From contig NZ_FONW01000001.1 of assembly GCF_900113005.1 (NCBI RefSeq), positions 886,996 through 950,995 on the forward strand: 64,000 bases of DNA, read 5' to 3'. Of this stretch, positions 36,101 through 42,877 are shown one piece after another. Position numbers and translations under genes: made by a program. The notes under the pieces are model-generated. The model saw nothing but the letters and a program-made list of their open reading frames with translations, ran no database searches and was not told where the DNA came from. How positions within the stretch are numbered: the first letter of the stretch is position 1; each line of letters starts with the position of its first letter. Source of the stretch: Sunxiuqinia elliptica (GTDB lineage: Bacteria; Bacteroidota; Bacteroidia; Bacteroidales; Prolixibacteraceae).

Positions 36101-37644
36101 CCTTTCAATAGCTTCAATACCAATGTTTGAGGCGCCTCAATTCCATCGGTTGAGAATTCACCAACCTGATAAGTTCGTCCGTTGGCGGTGTAATTGTAGG
36201 CCACCATCAGTACCTCATCGGTGTTGAGCGATGAATTCAGGGAGATGTATCCCAGCGTTTCGTGTACTGTATATTCTGAGGGACTCAACTTCCGCGCTTG
36301 TTCTACTTTCTCAAAATCTTGTCCTCCTCGGAAGTTTCGGTTATAAAATCCTTGTAGTTCCTGGTTGATTTGAGATGCCTCGCGGATACCGCCATAATTT
36401 TGAGTGATTTGCTCATAGAGCGGGTTGGCATTGTTGTAGGGATAAATATTGTCGGGGTAAGGTTTATTTCCTGTTTCCTGAAATTCCTGAATTTGGTTGT
36501 AAATATTGGGCTGGTGTTCCCCCAAGTCCATAAAGGCAAGGATGTTTCTTGACTGGTCCGTGACGTTTGACTTGTTAGTTATCCATACCTCTATTTTATT
36601 GATGTTGATCGAGGAATTGATAATTGGCAAGTTCGCCAAAGCTTGGTTATATGAGTCGCGAAAGTAATGAGCCAGGAAAAAGTGGCGATTGGCATCGTAG
36701 TCAATGGCCTCAATTTCAAAGTTTGATTTTTGAGCCCCTCCTTCTGTTTCAATAACCTGTGTTTCCCCTTTATTTTGAGAGAAGACGGTGGTCAGGTTCA
36801 GTTTCCCAAATTGCATTTCAGTTTTTACCCCAAACAGATTGGTTCCTCCGGTAATCAGCGAACCATTGAGAGGAAGCGATACATTTCCGGCTTCAACTTT
36901 TTTGAGAATCTCATCTTCATCTCCGGTGTAGTCGATGTTCATCTTATTCTCGTAGTCAAAAGTTGCTTCGGTGTTGTAGTTGACCCGCATCTTCATTTTT
37001 TCACCAATATTACCCATGACATTCATCTGGATCTTTTGGTCAAAATCGAAGGTTGGGGTTTTTCGCAGTCGCTCTGGAATTGATGGGTTTTCAGTCGCAT
37101 TCATTTGGTAACCGAAGCTAACTTCAACATAGCCCTGTGGACGAATGTCGATGGTGTTACCGCCAAAAATCCGGCTGAATGCTTCTCCTCCAACTGTTAG
37201 GCTAGGGATGAGCGAGCCTTGGGTTTCCATATCCAGCTGGTTGCCACGCACTCGCCAGTAATTCTGCACAGACTTTTTAAAGTCGTAGTCGACAAATTCT
37301 GTGAGCGACATGGTTTTGGGCAACCGGTAGTTGAGCGAACCTATTTTCTCGTAAAAAACATATTCTCCGGTTACCGGATCATATTCAACTTGTGTATTGA
37401 TATTTGAAGGACGCCCGAGAAATAGTTCCGAACTGTCTTTTTTGTCCGGGTATTCAAAGTCGGCTTCGTCTTTGAATGGGTATGGTAAAGTGCCGGTAGT
37501 GTCAATTTCCAGGGTATCGTTCGCGAATGATATATTTGTCTCGGAGGGAGTCTTTTGCTGTGGTGCGGGTTTACCGATCCACCCCATACTTAGTACTCCC
37601 GGAAAAACAACTGCTAGAAGGATATTTTTCACGCTTTTTTTCAA
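30118..37644 (-). CDS. sprA: SprA, type IX secretion outer-membrane translocon
   Basis: 2508 residues, the expected giant size. SprA forms the 36-stranded barrel through which T9SS cargo crosses the outer membrane in Bacteroidota, and is also needed for gliding where present. N-terminal signal region KKSVKNILLAVVFPGVLSMG; early motifs IDIRPQGYVEVSFGYQMN and IPERLRKTPTFDFDQKIQMNVMGNIGEKM are typical of SprA; the C-terminal end FGVSFRFTLAQ has the barrel-closing pattern. The start is TTG at 37644; no in-frame ATG is available before the signal sequence ends. It lies 18 bases after ruvA. T9SS cargo should therefore exist elsewhere in the genome; none with a clear sorting tail was seen in this window. 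Confidence 0.96.
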   Translation of the reverse strand: MKKSVKNILLAVVFPGVLSMGWIGKPAPQQKTPSETNISFANDTLEIDTTGTLPYPFKDEADFEYPDKKDSSELFLGRPSNINTQVEYDPVTGEYVFYEKIGSLNYRLPKTMSLTEFVDYDFKKSVQNYWRVRGNQLDMETQGSLIPSLTVGGEAFSRIFGGNTIDIRPQGYVEVSFGYQMNATENPSIPERLRKTPTFDFDQKIQMNVMGNIGEKMKMRVNYNTEATFDYENKMNIDYTGDEDEILKKVEAGNVSLPLNGSLITGGTNLFGVKTEMQFGKLNLTTVFSQNKGETQVIETEGGAQKSNFEIEAIDYDANRHFFLAHYFRDSYNQALANLPIINSSININKIEVWITNKSNVTDQSRNILAFMDLGEHQPNIYNQIQEFQETGNKPYPDNIYPYNNANPLYEQITQNYGGIREASQINQELQGFYNRNFRGGQDFEKVEQARKLSPSEYTVHETLGYISLNSSLNTDEVLMVAYNYTANGRTYQVGEFSTDGIEAPQTLVLKLLKGTNLSPRLPTWDLMMKNVYSLNAYQLSNKNFILDVLYKNDSGTDINYLPESNIEGHILLSVLNADNLNSQLDPGRDGVFDFIEGITVQASSGRIIFPVLEPFGGNLTDSISDPGLAEKYAFQSLYDSTKTYAEQDTKHNKFILKGSYEGSSTSEISLGTLNIAQGSVKVTAGGRTLQEYIDYTVDYTLGRVKIINESYLQSGTPIQISTESEDLFSVQRKTLVGTHANYAFSDNFNLGATVLHMSERPLTQKVNYGEDPISNTIWGLDANYSTESNLLTTLVDKLPFIETKERSSISMEAEFAQLVPGHSKVIDDAGTVYIDDFEATKTAISLKARQAWVLASTPQKQDLFPEGNLVNDLAYGYNRAKLAWYIIDPLFLRNTSQTPAHLKADPAQQRNHYVREVFQQELFPDKETATGQPTNIPMLDLAYYPEERGPYNYDTYASAYSAGINAEGKLNDPKSRWAGIMRKVETTDFEAANIEYIEFWMMDPFAYDEEKGTVSEGGDLYFNLGDISEDVLKDSRKSFENGLPESALVVDVDTTIWGRVSTKQSIVNTFATDPNSRQFQDIGFDGLADADESTFHASYVQAIQNIISNQDVLTQFINDPSGDNYQYYRGQQLDEQQTSILERYKNYNGPEGNSAEAQNITTSATTIPDIEDINNDNTLNEYERYYQYRVSLRPEDMQLGQNYIADIRTGQSKAAGGGVQEVKWYQFKIPVRDFEDRFDIDDFRSIRFMRMFLKDFQDTTVLRFATLDLVRSDWRKYNNEIDESTVAPSEQTEFELSAVNIEENSGKEPINYVLPPGIDRVIDPANPQLLQLNEQSLVMKAIDLQQGDARAAYKTLGMDFRRYKRLKLEVHAEEIDGYPLKNDQLHFFIRLGSDDNNYYEYEVPLSLTDPLTYNNNTEAGIRLAVWPDENRIDIPLDLFTDAKMARNALVRQAGATINIQDVYEAPHQGWNSNKNLVKVKGTPNLAEVDIVLMGIRHKQQGNLNPGPKSVEVWANELRLTDFDEKGGWAANARVSARLADLGSVVIAGRTRSSGFGAIDQTMNERALDDLQEYDISSNFELGKFFPEKANVRIPMYVGISKSVSNPKYNPLDPDIEMNDALDQLESKSEKDSLKHVAQDYVSRKSINFTNVKVDKMNKSGKPRLYDPTNFSVTYSYNEMKKRNVNTEYSIEKNYRGMFSYNYNNRPKLVEPFKKSNFLKGKAFRLIKDFNFYPMPTQISYRTDLYRHYKEVQARNLTNPNMIIPRTFDKEFLWNKYFDINYNLTRSLKLDFSSQGTSRIDEPAGRINRSDDDYEMKRDSIITNILNLGRPVLYHHTFNASYVAPINKIPLLNWVSATGRYQAQYDWYAGPLTDESIKLGNTAENARVAQLNGQVNMLNLYNKVPFLKEVNKKFGSSTRSARSSRSRAQAASRRTKEAEPKYKTVTYESGSTNLKGATSKAINHRLKTEDVKVKIVSSTGAEVEAEVAVVNENRVMVTVPEDVRQAQVTITGRREVGDGIMLKIAQYTARTLMSVKNISVSWSTSDGTVLPGFLPEPTLFGSGSYNPDPAMFGNIASSNAPGFPFLFGWQDEDFAQRAISKGWYTNDTTLNAPFRMNHNETFSIRANVEPLPFLRIDLTANRSFSENMQEYYNYNHESGNFEAANKTFQGNFTMSINTWSTAFTKMGGAEIPESSAFKTMMDNRRTIAWRLANERVANPKAGYNPTDDHAVAEGYPAGYGPTSQEVLIPAFISAYTGQSPEKVSLEPFPSIKFMRPNWRITYDGIVSKIEGLNKLVKTLNINHAYRSSYNVGSYITNLDYDNGAYDDGFSYVMNELNGNFISRYDINAVSITEQFSPLINLDVTWLNDLTTSADFSRSRNLTLNFANNQLTEVLTNEYTFGMGYRFERMDLIIKTKRSQKAYSNDLNIRADVSFRKNKTLIRKLVEETEQLTAGQNAITIKTTADYMLSDRFQLRVYYDKVINKPFTSLSFPTSNTNFGVSFRFTLAQ

Positions 37645-37662
37645 TGCCAGTCTTTTTCAAAG

Positions 37663-38247
37663 TTATAGCCCCTTTAAGGCCATCTTAATGGTTTCTTCTA
37701 CGGTTAGGTCAGGATTAGCTTTCAGAAGTTTGTCCAATTCTTTTTCAATATTCTTTTTGGCAAATCCCAGCATTACTAATGCTGATAACGCTTCATCTCG
37801 AATTGTATTGTCTGCCGGAGTCATTAAAATTTGATCACTGGCGGTTGTTTTTCCAATTTTGTCTTTCAGATCGATGATAACACGCTGAGCAGTCTTTGCT
37901 CCAATGCCTTTGATGCTCTTCAAAAGGGTTACGTTTTCTTCCAAAATAGCTTTCCTGATTTCTTCGGGAGATAGGGACGAGAGCATCATTAAGGCCGTAT
38001 TCGATCCGATACCATTAACGGAAACAAGCAGGCGAAATAATTCTCGTTCTCCTGATTCGGCAAAGCCATAGAGCAGGTGAGCATCTTCGCGAACAACTTG
38101 GTGTAAAAACAGCTTGCACTGTTCTTTTCCGTTAACTAAGGAATAGGTATTGAGCGAAATGTTGATGAAGTAGCCAATGGAACCGGCTTCGATAATTGCA
38201 TTAGTCGGAGTTAATCCGGTTATTTTACCCTGGATGTATTCGTACAT
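37663..38247 (-). CDS. ruvA: Holliday junction DNA helicase subunit RuvA
   Basis: 194 residues, normal length. RuvA tetramers bind four-way junctions and load RuvB for branch migration. Domain I starts MYEYIQGKITGLTPTNAIIE; the helix-hairpin-helix region has LFRLLVSVNGIGSNTALMML and LLKSIKGIGAKTAQRVIIDLKDK; a small C-terminal domain III (DEALSALVMLGFAKKNIEKELD) contacts RuvB. It lies between pdxA (12 bases) and sprA (18 bases) in one minus-strand operon. The pairing ruvA-sprA is common in Bacteroidota. ruvB and ruvC are not in the window. Confidence 0.97.
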   Translation of the reverse strand: MYEYIQGKITGLTPTNAIIEAGSIGYFINISLNTYSLVNGKEQCKLFLHQVVREDAHLLYGFAESGERELFRLLVSVNGIGSNTALMMLSSLSPEEIRKAILEENVTLLKSIKGIGAKTAQRVIIDLKDKIGKTTASDQILMTPADNTIRDEALSALVMLGFAKKNIEKELDKLLKANPDLTVEETIKMALKGL

Positions 38248-38259
38248 GATGGCGTGTTG

Positions 38260-39360
38260 TTAAATTTCCGGCTCGTCGGTTGCTTCAATGTCAATGGTTT
38301 CATCAACCTGGTTGGGGTTGATTTCAAATTTTTTCAGCGGATTTTTACTAATTTCTTTATGTAGCTCTCGGTTTTTGTGTACGTCAATAGCCAAGTATAG
38401 CGCCTGGCGGAATGAATCCGGAGATGCTTTATCTTCACCTGCAATGTCGAAGGCTGTTCCATGAGCCGGTGATGTGCGGATAAATGGTAATCCGGCGGTG
38501 TAGTTAACGCCTTTGTCAAACGAAGCCAGTTTGAAAGGTGTTAAGCCTTGATCGTGATACATCGCCAAAATAGCATCAAACTTGACATAGTCACCTGAAC
38601 CAAAGAACCCGTCGCTAGGGTATGGTCCTAAAGCCAAGATTCCTTCTTTTTTGGCTTGTTCAATCGCTGGAATAATAATGTCTTTTTCTTCTCTTCCCAG
38701 TAAGCCTCCATCGCCAGCGTGTGGGTTTAGCCCCAATACGGCGATGCGTGCTTTTTTGATGCTGAAATCTTCTTCCAAAGAGGTTGCCATGATGCGAAGT
38801 TTGTTTAAAATCGCTTCCTTGGTGATAAGTGAGGGCACTTTTGAGAGAGGCACGTGAGTGGAAACCACCCCGATCTTCATCATCTCGCTCACCATCAACA
38901 TCAGGTAGTTATTGGTTTCAAACTGTTCTGCAAGAAACTCGGTGTGTCCCGGGAAATGAAATTTATCTGATTGAATGTTGTCTTTATTGATCGGTGCCGT
39001 CACTAAAGCATCAATCTCTCCTTTTCTGAGGTCGCTTACGGCACGCTCCAGAGCCATGAATGAGGCTTCTCCTGCAATTCCAGACAATTTTCCCAATTCA
39101 ACCCGAATGTTATCATCAATGCAGTTGATGATATTTGCCCGGCGAGGATCTGCTTCGCGGGCATTTTGGATATTGTTGAAGTTGAAATTATTAATATTTA
39201 GAGCTTTTCGGTGGTAGGCAGCAACTTTGGGCGATCCGTAAACCACGGGAGTGCACATTTCGAGAATGCGTGCGTCCATCAGTGTTTTCATGATTACTTC
39301 GTAGCCAATACCGTTAATATCACCATGCGAAATTCCTATTCTTATTTTGTGTTTTGTCAT
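38260..39360 (-). CDS. pdxA: 4-hydroxythreonine-4-phosphate dehydrogenase PdxA
   Basis: 366 residues. PdxA oxidises 4-phosphohydroxy-L-threonine in the DXP-dependent route to pyridoxal phosphate. Seen: GISHGDINGIGYEVIMK at the start, VTAPINKDNIQSDKFHFPGHTEFLA with a metal-binding His, GLNPHAGDGGLLGREE, and the AMYHDQGLTPFK motif with the second metal His, then PHGTAFDIAG-like SPAHGTAFDIAGEDKASP. It is the first gene of the pdxA-ruvA-sprA operon and has its own strong promoter. The last about 20 residues (NQVDETIDIEATDEPEI) are an acidic tail of no known role. Confidence 0.96.
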   Translation of the reverse strand: MTKHKIRIGISHGDINGIGYEVIMKTLMDARILEMCTPVVYGSPKVAAYHRKALNINNFNFNNIQNAREADPRRANIINCIDDNIRVELGKLSGIAGEASFMALERAVSDLRKGEIDALVTAPINKDNIQSDKFHFPGHTEFLAEQFETNNYLMLMVSEMMKIGVVSTHVPLSKVPSLITKEAILNKLRIMATSLEEDFSIKKARIAVLGLNPHAGDGGLLGREEKDIIIPAIEQAKKEGILALGPYPSDGFFGSGDYVKFDAILAMYHDQGLTPFKLASFDKGVNYTAGLPFIRTSPAHGTAFDIAGEDKASPDSFRQALYLAIDVHKNRELHKEISKNPLKKFEINPNQVDETIDIEATDEPEI

Positions 39361-39431
39361 CTTGTTCGTCAGTTTTATGAAGTTGAGAAAATCTTGAAAA
39401 TCTGTTGATCACATTTATTTTCTGCGATGGG

Positions 39432-39463
39432 CAAAGTTAATTCTTTATCTGAACTTTATCAAA
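39432..39463 (-). promoter_or_regulatory. Strong Bacteroidota promoter of pdxA-ruvA-sprA
   Basis: On the minus strand: TTTG at 39463-39460, a 20-base spacer, and TAACTTTG followed by C at 39439-39432. Both elements match the Bacteroidota consensus exactly, and it lies 72 bases upstream of the pdxA ATG, just after the nitroreductase stop. It makes the operon independent of the upstream gene. Confidence 0.7.
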
Positions 39464-39468
39464 ACAGA

Positions 39469-40002
39469 TTAGCTGTCTGTTAAGTTGAATTGATTGTGGT
39501 GGATTTTTTCTGTTTGAAGCTCTTCAACAGGCTTTCCCGTGCGGGATTGAGCAGGGTGTCCAACGGCAATAACACTTAGCACTCGGTAGTTTTCGGGGAG
39601 CTGAAAAAGCTGACGAATATATTGTTCGGCAGACTGTTCTGCATCATGAGGACGTTTTCGTATTTGAACCCAACAACTTCCAAGTCCCAATGATTGTGCT
39701 GTTAGTTGTAGTAGAATACTGGCGATGGAGCAATCTTCAACCCACACATCTCCTTTGTTTTCATCAGCTAAAACAACAATAGCCAGGGGGGCTTTTGCTA
39801 AAAAAGCGGCACCATGCGGTTTGGCATGACTTAACTTTTCGATGCACTCGGGCTCATCAACAAAGATGAATTCCCAAGGGTTTCCATTTTTAGAAGAGGG
39901 GGAACGAAGGGCTGCTTCTTTGAGTGTTTCAAGCAGGTTATTTTCAATGGGGGCATTGGTAAACTTGCGAATACTTCTGCGCGAGCGTAGTAAGTCAATC
40001 AT
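39469..40002 (-). CDS. Nitroreductase-family flavoprotein
   Basis: 177 residues. FMN-binding start RSRRSIRKFTNAPIENN, then AALRSPSSKNGNPWEFIFVD (phosphate contacts), the middle CSIASILLQLTAQSLGLGSCWVQIR and the end VIAVGHPAQSRTGKPVEEL. These proteins are homodimeric FMN enzymes reducing quinones, nitro groups or enoates with NAD(P)H; the natural substrate is not predictable. It is a short member of the family. It is transcribed toward pdxA, but a separate promoter begins just past its stop. Confidence 0.9.
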   Translation of the reverse strand: MIDLLRSRRSIRKFTNAPIENNLLETLKEAALRSPSSKNGNPWEFIFVDEPECIEKLSHAKPHGAAFLAKAPLAIVVLADENKGDVWVEDCSIASILLQLTAQSLGLGSCWVQIRKRPHDAEQSAEQYIRQLFQLPENYRVLSVIAVGHPAQSRTGKPVEELQTEKIHHNQFNLTDS

Positions 40003-40083
40003 TGGTCGTTTGTTTTTGATTAAAAATCAATTTGTTCAATTCGGGAACTGACAGCCAGGAATTTTTGCACACACGAGATACCA

Positions 40084-40584
40084 TCAAATGGCAATGACAA
40101 GAATGATAAATAGAATGAGCAACATGAATAAAATCAACTGATTCCGGACAAATAAACCAAGCAGAACAAGCACTTCTAGTTCTTCCGTGTCGCCGGAGTA
40201 AATTTCAATTTGTCCTTTGTCTTTCGACAACAATTCGTTGCTTTGGAAAATAATAACTTCTTGTCCATTGAACTTCCATGCCCAACGCGATTGCCAAAAG
40301 TTTTTGATTTCCAATTCAAACCTTTTTCCGTTGATAATCAGGTCACTTTTAGGATTGAATAAGTTAATCATAATTTGGCCGAGAGGAGCTTGATTGTTAG
40401 CATCCGCTATTTCGAGTTTTGATAAAAAGAAGTCACGATTAAGTATAAAACGTCGGCCTTTGAGGGTTGCTAAAGCTTGAGAGCTGAACATATTTTTCCA
40501 CTCAATGGAGCCAATGATTTCGTTATTTCGCGTAATCTGTAGTTGGTTTTTGAAGATTCCTTTTGTCCAAAACAGCTTTTCCAT
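40084..40584 (-). CDS. Hypothetical protein with C-terminal membrane segment
   Basis: 166 residues from the ATG at 40584 (MEKLFWTKGIF); an upstream start would add seven residues. The soluble part is rich in beta strands with repeated basic-aromatic stretches (WKNMFSSQALATLKGRRFIL, SDLIINGKRFELEIKNFWQSRWAWKFNG), reminiscent of the tubby-like or LURP-one-like beta barrel, though I do not claim the family. The last 25 residues (LVLLGLFVRNQLILFMLLILFIILVIAI, abbreviated core ILFMLLILFIILVIA) form one membrane helix, so it is tail-anchored. Function unknown. Confidence 0.65.
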   Translation of the reverse strand: MEKLFWTKGIFKNQLQITRNNEIIGSIEWKNMFSSQALATLKGRRFILNRDFFLSKLEIADANNQAPLGQIMINLFNPKSDLIINGKRFELEIKNFWQSRWAWKFNGQEVIIFQSNELLSKDKGQIEIYSGDTEELEVLVLLGLFVRNQLILFMLLILFIILVIAI

Positions 40585-40680
40585 AGTGTCAATAAAATTG
40601 CACATGCAAGTTAGAAAATTTGCGTCAAAAACGGAGCTGCTTTAAGAATCTTATAAAAGAAAATGGGGAAGGAGGGAGGA

Positions 40681-40777
40681 AAGGACGCTTGGAGATATTT
40701 TTATTGAAGCTGGTATCAAGAAGCCAATTGTCCTAACCCCTCGTAACAATTGGCTTCGTATTTCCCCAAGCGTCCTT
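40681..40777. repeat. Nested double inverted repeat
   Basis: Outer arms AAGGACGCTTGG (40681-40692) and CCAAGCGTCCTT (40766-40777) are perfect 12-bp complements. Inside them GAAGCCAATTGT (40720-40731) and ACAATTGGCTTC (40746-40757) form a second perfect 12-bp stem. It lies in the gap between the outer-membrane protein gene and the tail-anchored protein gene, about 64 bases past the former's stop. No T-tract follows closely on the minus strand, so it is more than a simple terminator; it may be a structured RNA 3' end or a small palindromic element. Confidence 0.8.
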
Positions 40778-40840
40778 CTAACTTAATTTTTTTATTTAAT
40801 GAGATGTTTGTTTTTTTAAGCCGGGATGGCTAAGCTGTTT

Positions 40841-41437
40841 TTAAAAGAACATGCCTAAGTTCAATGACAAGTTCTTGTTTTTGATCTCGTCTCCGTTTTT
40901 GTAAACGTCACTTAATCCCATGTCGTAATTCAAGCTAAGCTGAAGTTTTTGTTTGGCTACCGGAAATTGAAAGCCCAACTCAAAAGCCCATCCGAGATCC
41001 ATAGCATGAACGTCGTCTTTGATATCCGTTTTGTTTCCTGCATGCTCGTACTCAGCATCGAGGCGAGTTGCTAGGTACGGTCCTGTAGCAAAGAGAATGC
41101 GAGCTGGTTTGTCTTGTTGAAGGGCTGCCGAGAATTCAGCTTTAACTGGCAGTTGAAGATAGTCCAAACGATAGGTTTGGTCCAACTCATCAATCTCAGC
41201 ACCTTTACGTTTGTAAAAAACGCCGGATTTAAATGCCAACCAATCGTTGGTTTGATAGCGAGCTAGTACTCCCGCATTTAAGCCGCAGCATAAATTGTTA
41301 TTCTTCCAGAGGTTACCGACTTCGGCTTGTGTTGAAGCGCTCAAACCTAGTTGTGCGCCAAATTCAACTTGGCTAAATGCCTGCATTGAAGCTACTAAAA
41401 GCACAAAAAGCAGGCTTAATTGTTTGGTTGTTTTCAT
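40841..41437 (-). CDS. Small outer-membrane beta-barrel protein (PorT-like class)
   Basis: 198 residues. Signal peptide KQLSLLFVLLVASMQAFSQ, then alternating strands typical of an 8-stranded barrel: VEFGAQLGLSASTQAEVG, LNAGVLARYQTNDWLAFKSGVFYKRKGAE, YLQLPVKAEFSAAL, LFATGPYLATRLDAEYE, AFELGFQFPVAKQKLQLSLNYDMGLSDV. The final NLSLNLGMFF ends in Phe as expected for barrel insertion. This is the outer membrane beta-barrel protein class common in Bacteroidota. The role is unknown. It is upstream of a TetR gene on the same strand by 164 bases. Confidence 0.85.
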   Translation of the reverse strand: MKTTKQLSLLFVLLVASMQAFSQVEFGAQLGLSASTQAEVGNLWKNNNLCCGLNAGVLARYQTNDWLAFKSGVFYKRKGAEIDELDQTYRLDYLQLPVKAEFSAALQQDKPARILFATGPYLATRLDAEYEHAGNKTDIKDDVHAMDLGWAFELGFQFPVAKQKLQLSLNYDMGLSDVYKNGDEIKNKNLSLNLGMFF

Positions 41438-41601
41438 ACGATTAAATTTTTTGTTTTTAAAGGCATCGTATCGAACTCACACTGAATTTAATCATTCTCT
41501 TGATTGTATTTAGAATACTAAAATTCATGGTCGTTTCATTGCTTTTTCTGTCTTTGTTTCGACGTTTTTCGTCTAAAAGTCGAAAGTGTGATAAAAAAAT
41601 T

Positions 41602-42174
41602 TTAGTTACTGATCCCATGGAATAGAATATGTACCAAATCTTTTAAATGTTTCTCAATATCAATGTCTTCTCCGCTCAGGAAATAAGGCTCTTCCAATCC
41701 GCGTAACGCAATGACTACAGTCCGTGCTGTTAGTTGAATATTCAGCTGGCGGAATTCGCCATTCTGAATACCTTCCTCCAGAATTTGGGCAATGGATGCC
41801 TGTTCTTTCTGATCGTGTTTTTCCCTGATCTTTTCAATGAACTCAATGCGACTTAAAAAGTCATTTTTTAAAGCGTCGTAGTAGTTCACAAAGTCCCGAA
41901 AGCTTTTCATCCGAAGTAGAACGTAGGCTGTGAGTTTGTCGCGAGCAGTTTCCTTTTGCTTAACCGCTTCTCCTATTTGTGCAAATAAGAACTTGGCCTC
42001 TTGCTCAACAACCGCCTGGAAAACTTCTTCCTTACTTTTGAAATAATAGTAAAGTGAGCTTTTGCCTTTGCGAGCAGCTACCGCAATTTCGTCCATCGTA
42101 GTTTTGCGGAAGCCATAGCGCGCGAAAGTTTCCCGTGCTACCTCAATGATGTTATCTCTTACTTTTTCGTTCAA
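41602..42174 (-). CDS. TetR-family transcriptional regulator
   Basis: 190 residues, TTG start at 42174. The N-terminal helix-turn-helix is classical: IIEVARETFARYGFRKTTMD followed by EIAVAARKGKSSLYYYFKSK. The C-terminal ligand-binding domain of about 130 residues is divergent, as usual, and does not reveal the ligand. It is divergent from the GNAT gene, and the outer-membrane protein gene lies downstream on the same strand, so either could be its target. No palindromic operator was firmly identified in the 130-base divergent gap. Confidence 0.9.
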   Translation of the reverse strand: MNEKVRDNIIEVARETFARYGFRKTTMDEIAVAARKGKSSLYYYFKSKEEVFQAVVEQEAKFLFAQIGEAVKQKETARDKLTAYVLLRMKSFRDFVNYYDALKNDFLSRIEFIEKIREKHDQKEQASIAQILEEGIQNGEFRQLNIQLTARTVVIALRGLEEPYFLSGEDIDIEKHLKDLVHILFHGISN

Positions 42175-42200
42175 TGAATTACTTTTCGACTATTTTGGTT

Positions 42201-42208
42201 CAAAAGTA
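42201..42208 (-). promoter_or_regulatory. -7 promoter element of the TetR gene
   Basis: Minus-strand TACTTTTG (TAnnTTTG) 27 bases upstream of the TTG start, supporting that start. It is the same -7 octamer seen before the U32 and propeller-protein genes. Confidence 0.45.
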
Positions 42209-42304
42209 CAAATAATTCTTAAAACGAGTGAGTTCTGGATGTGAAAACTCGAATTTGGCTGAAGAAAATTGATTAATTTTAGCCAAACTTAACAAAGCCG
42301 AACA

Positions 42305-42847
42305 ATGGAACTTAATTCTCCTCGATTATCCTTGCAAGAAGTGTCAATGGATGATTTGTCTTTGGTGCATGCGTTACATCTCATTCCGGAGCTGGACGAA
42401 TACAATACGCTTGGAATTCCATCAGATGAAGAAGAAACCCGAACGGTTATACAGCCAGCAGTTGACGATCAACAGCAAGAAACTCGATCACAGTTTTGTT
42501 GGAAAATTGAATTGAAAGAGCTTGGTCAATGCATCGGGCTGGCTGGAATGTTTTTATCGAATGACCGCTTTCGTTTAGGCGAAATTTATTACAAAATTCA
42601 TCCGGAATTTTGGGGAAATGGTTATGCTACAGAGGTTGCTCAGCTTTTAGTAAGCTTTGGCTTTGAAGATCTGAAGTTGCACAAAGTTGAGGCGGGTGTT
42701 GCAACCGAAAATGTTCGCTCCGTTCGCGTGTTGGAAAAGATCGGGATGGTGCGTGAAGGTTTACGCCGTAAGATTCTACCAATTCGCGGAGAGTGGAAAG
42801 ATAATTTCCACTACGCCATTGTCGAGGATGATCCACGAAATTATTGA
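42305..42847 (+). CDS. GNAT N-acetyltransferase (RimJ/RimL type)
   Basis: 180 residues. Starts MELNSPRLSLQEVSMDDLSLV, then CIGLAGMFLSNDRFRLGEIYY, the acetyl-CoA-binding region FWGNGYATEVAQLLVSFGF and the family motif HKVEAGVATENVRSVRVLEKIG followed by MVREGLRRK. This is the RimJ/RimL branch, which acetylates N-termini of ribosomal proteins, tRNA-linked antibiotics or other amines; the substrate here is unknown. It is transcribed alone, convergent with rlmN (31 bases between stops). Confidence 0.92.
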   Translation: MELNSPRLSLQEVSMDDLSLVHALHLIPELDEYNTLGIPSDEEETRTVIQPAVDDQQQETRSQFCWKIELKELGQCIGLAGMFLSNDRFRLGEIYYKIHPEFWGNGYATEVAQLLVSFGFEDLKLHKVEAGVATENVRSVRVLEKIGMVREGLRRKILPIRGEWKDNFHYAIVEDDPRNY

Positions 42848-42877
42848 GACTTACTGCGTGTTAAATGCGGTTTTAGT

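Noticed and set aside
37658-37665. Separate sprA promoter (TAACTTTG on minus strand)
   Set aside because: It overlaps the ruvA stop codon and leaves only a few bases before the TTG start; no -33 element. More likely chance.
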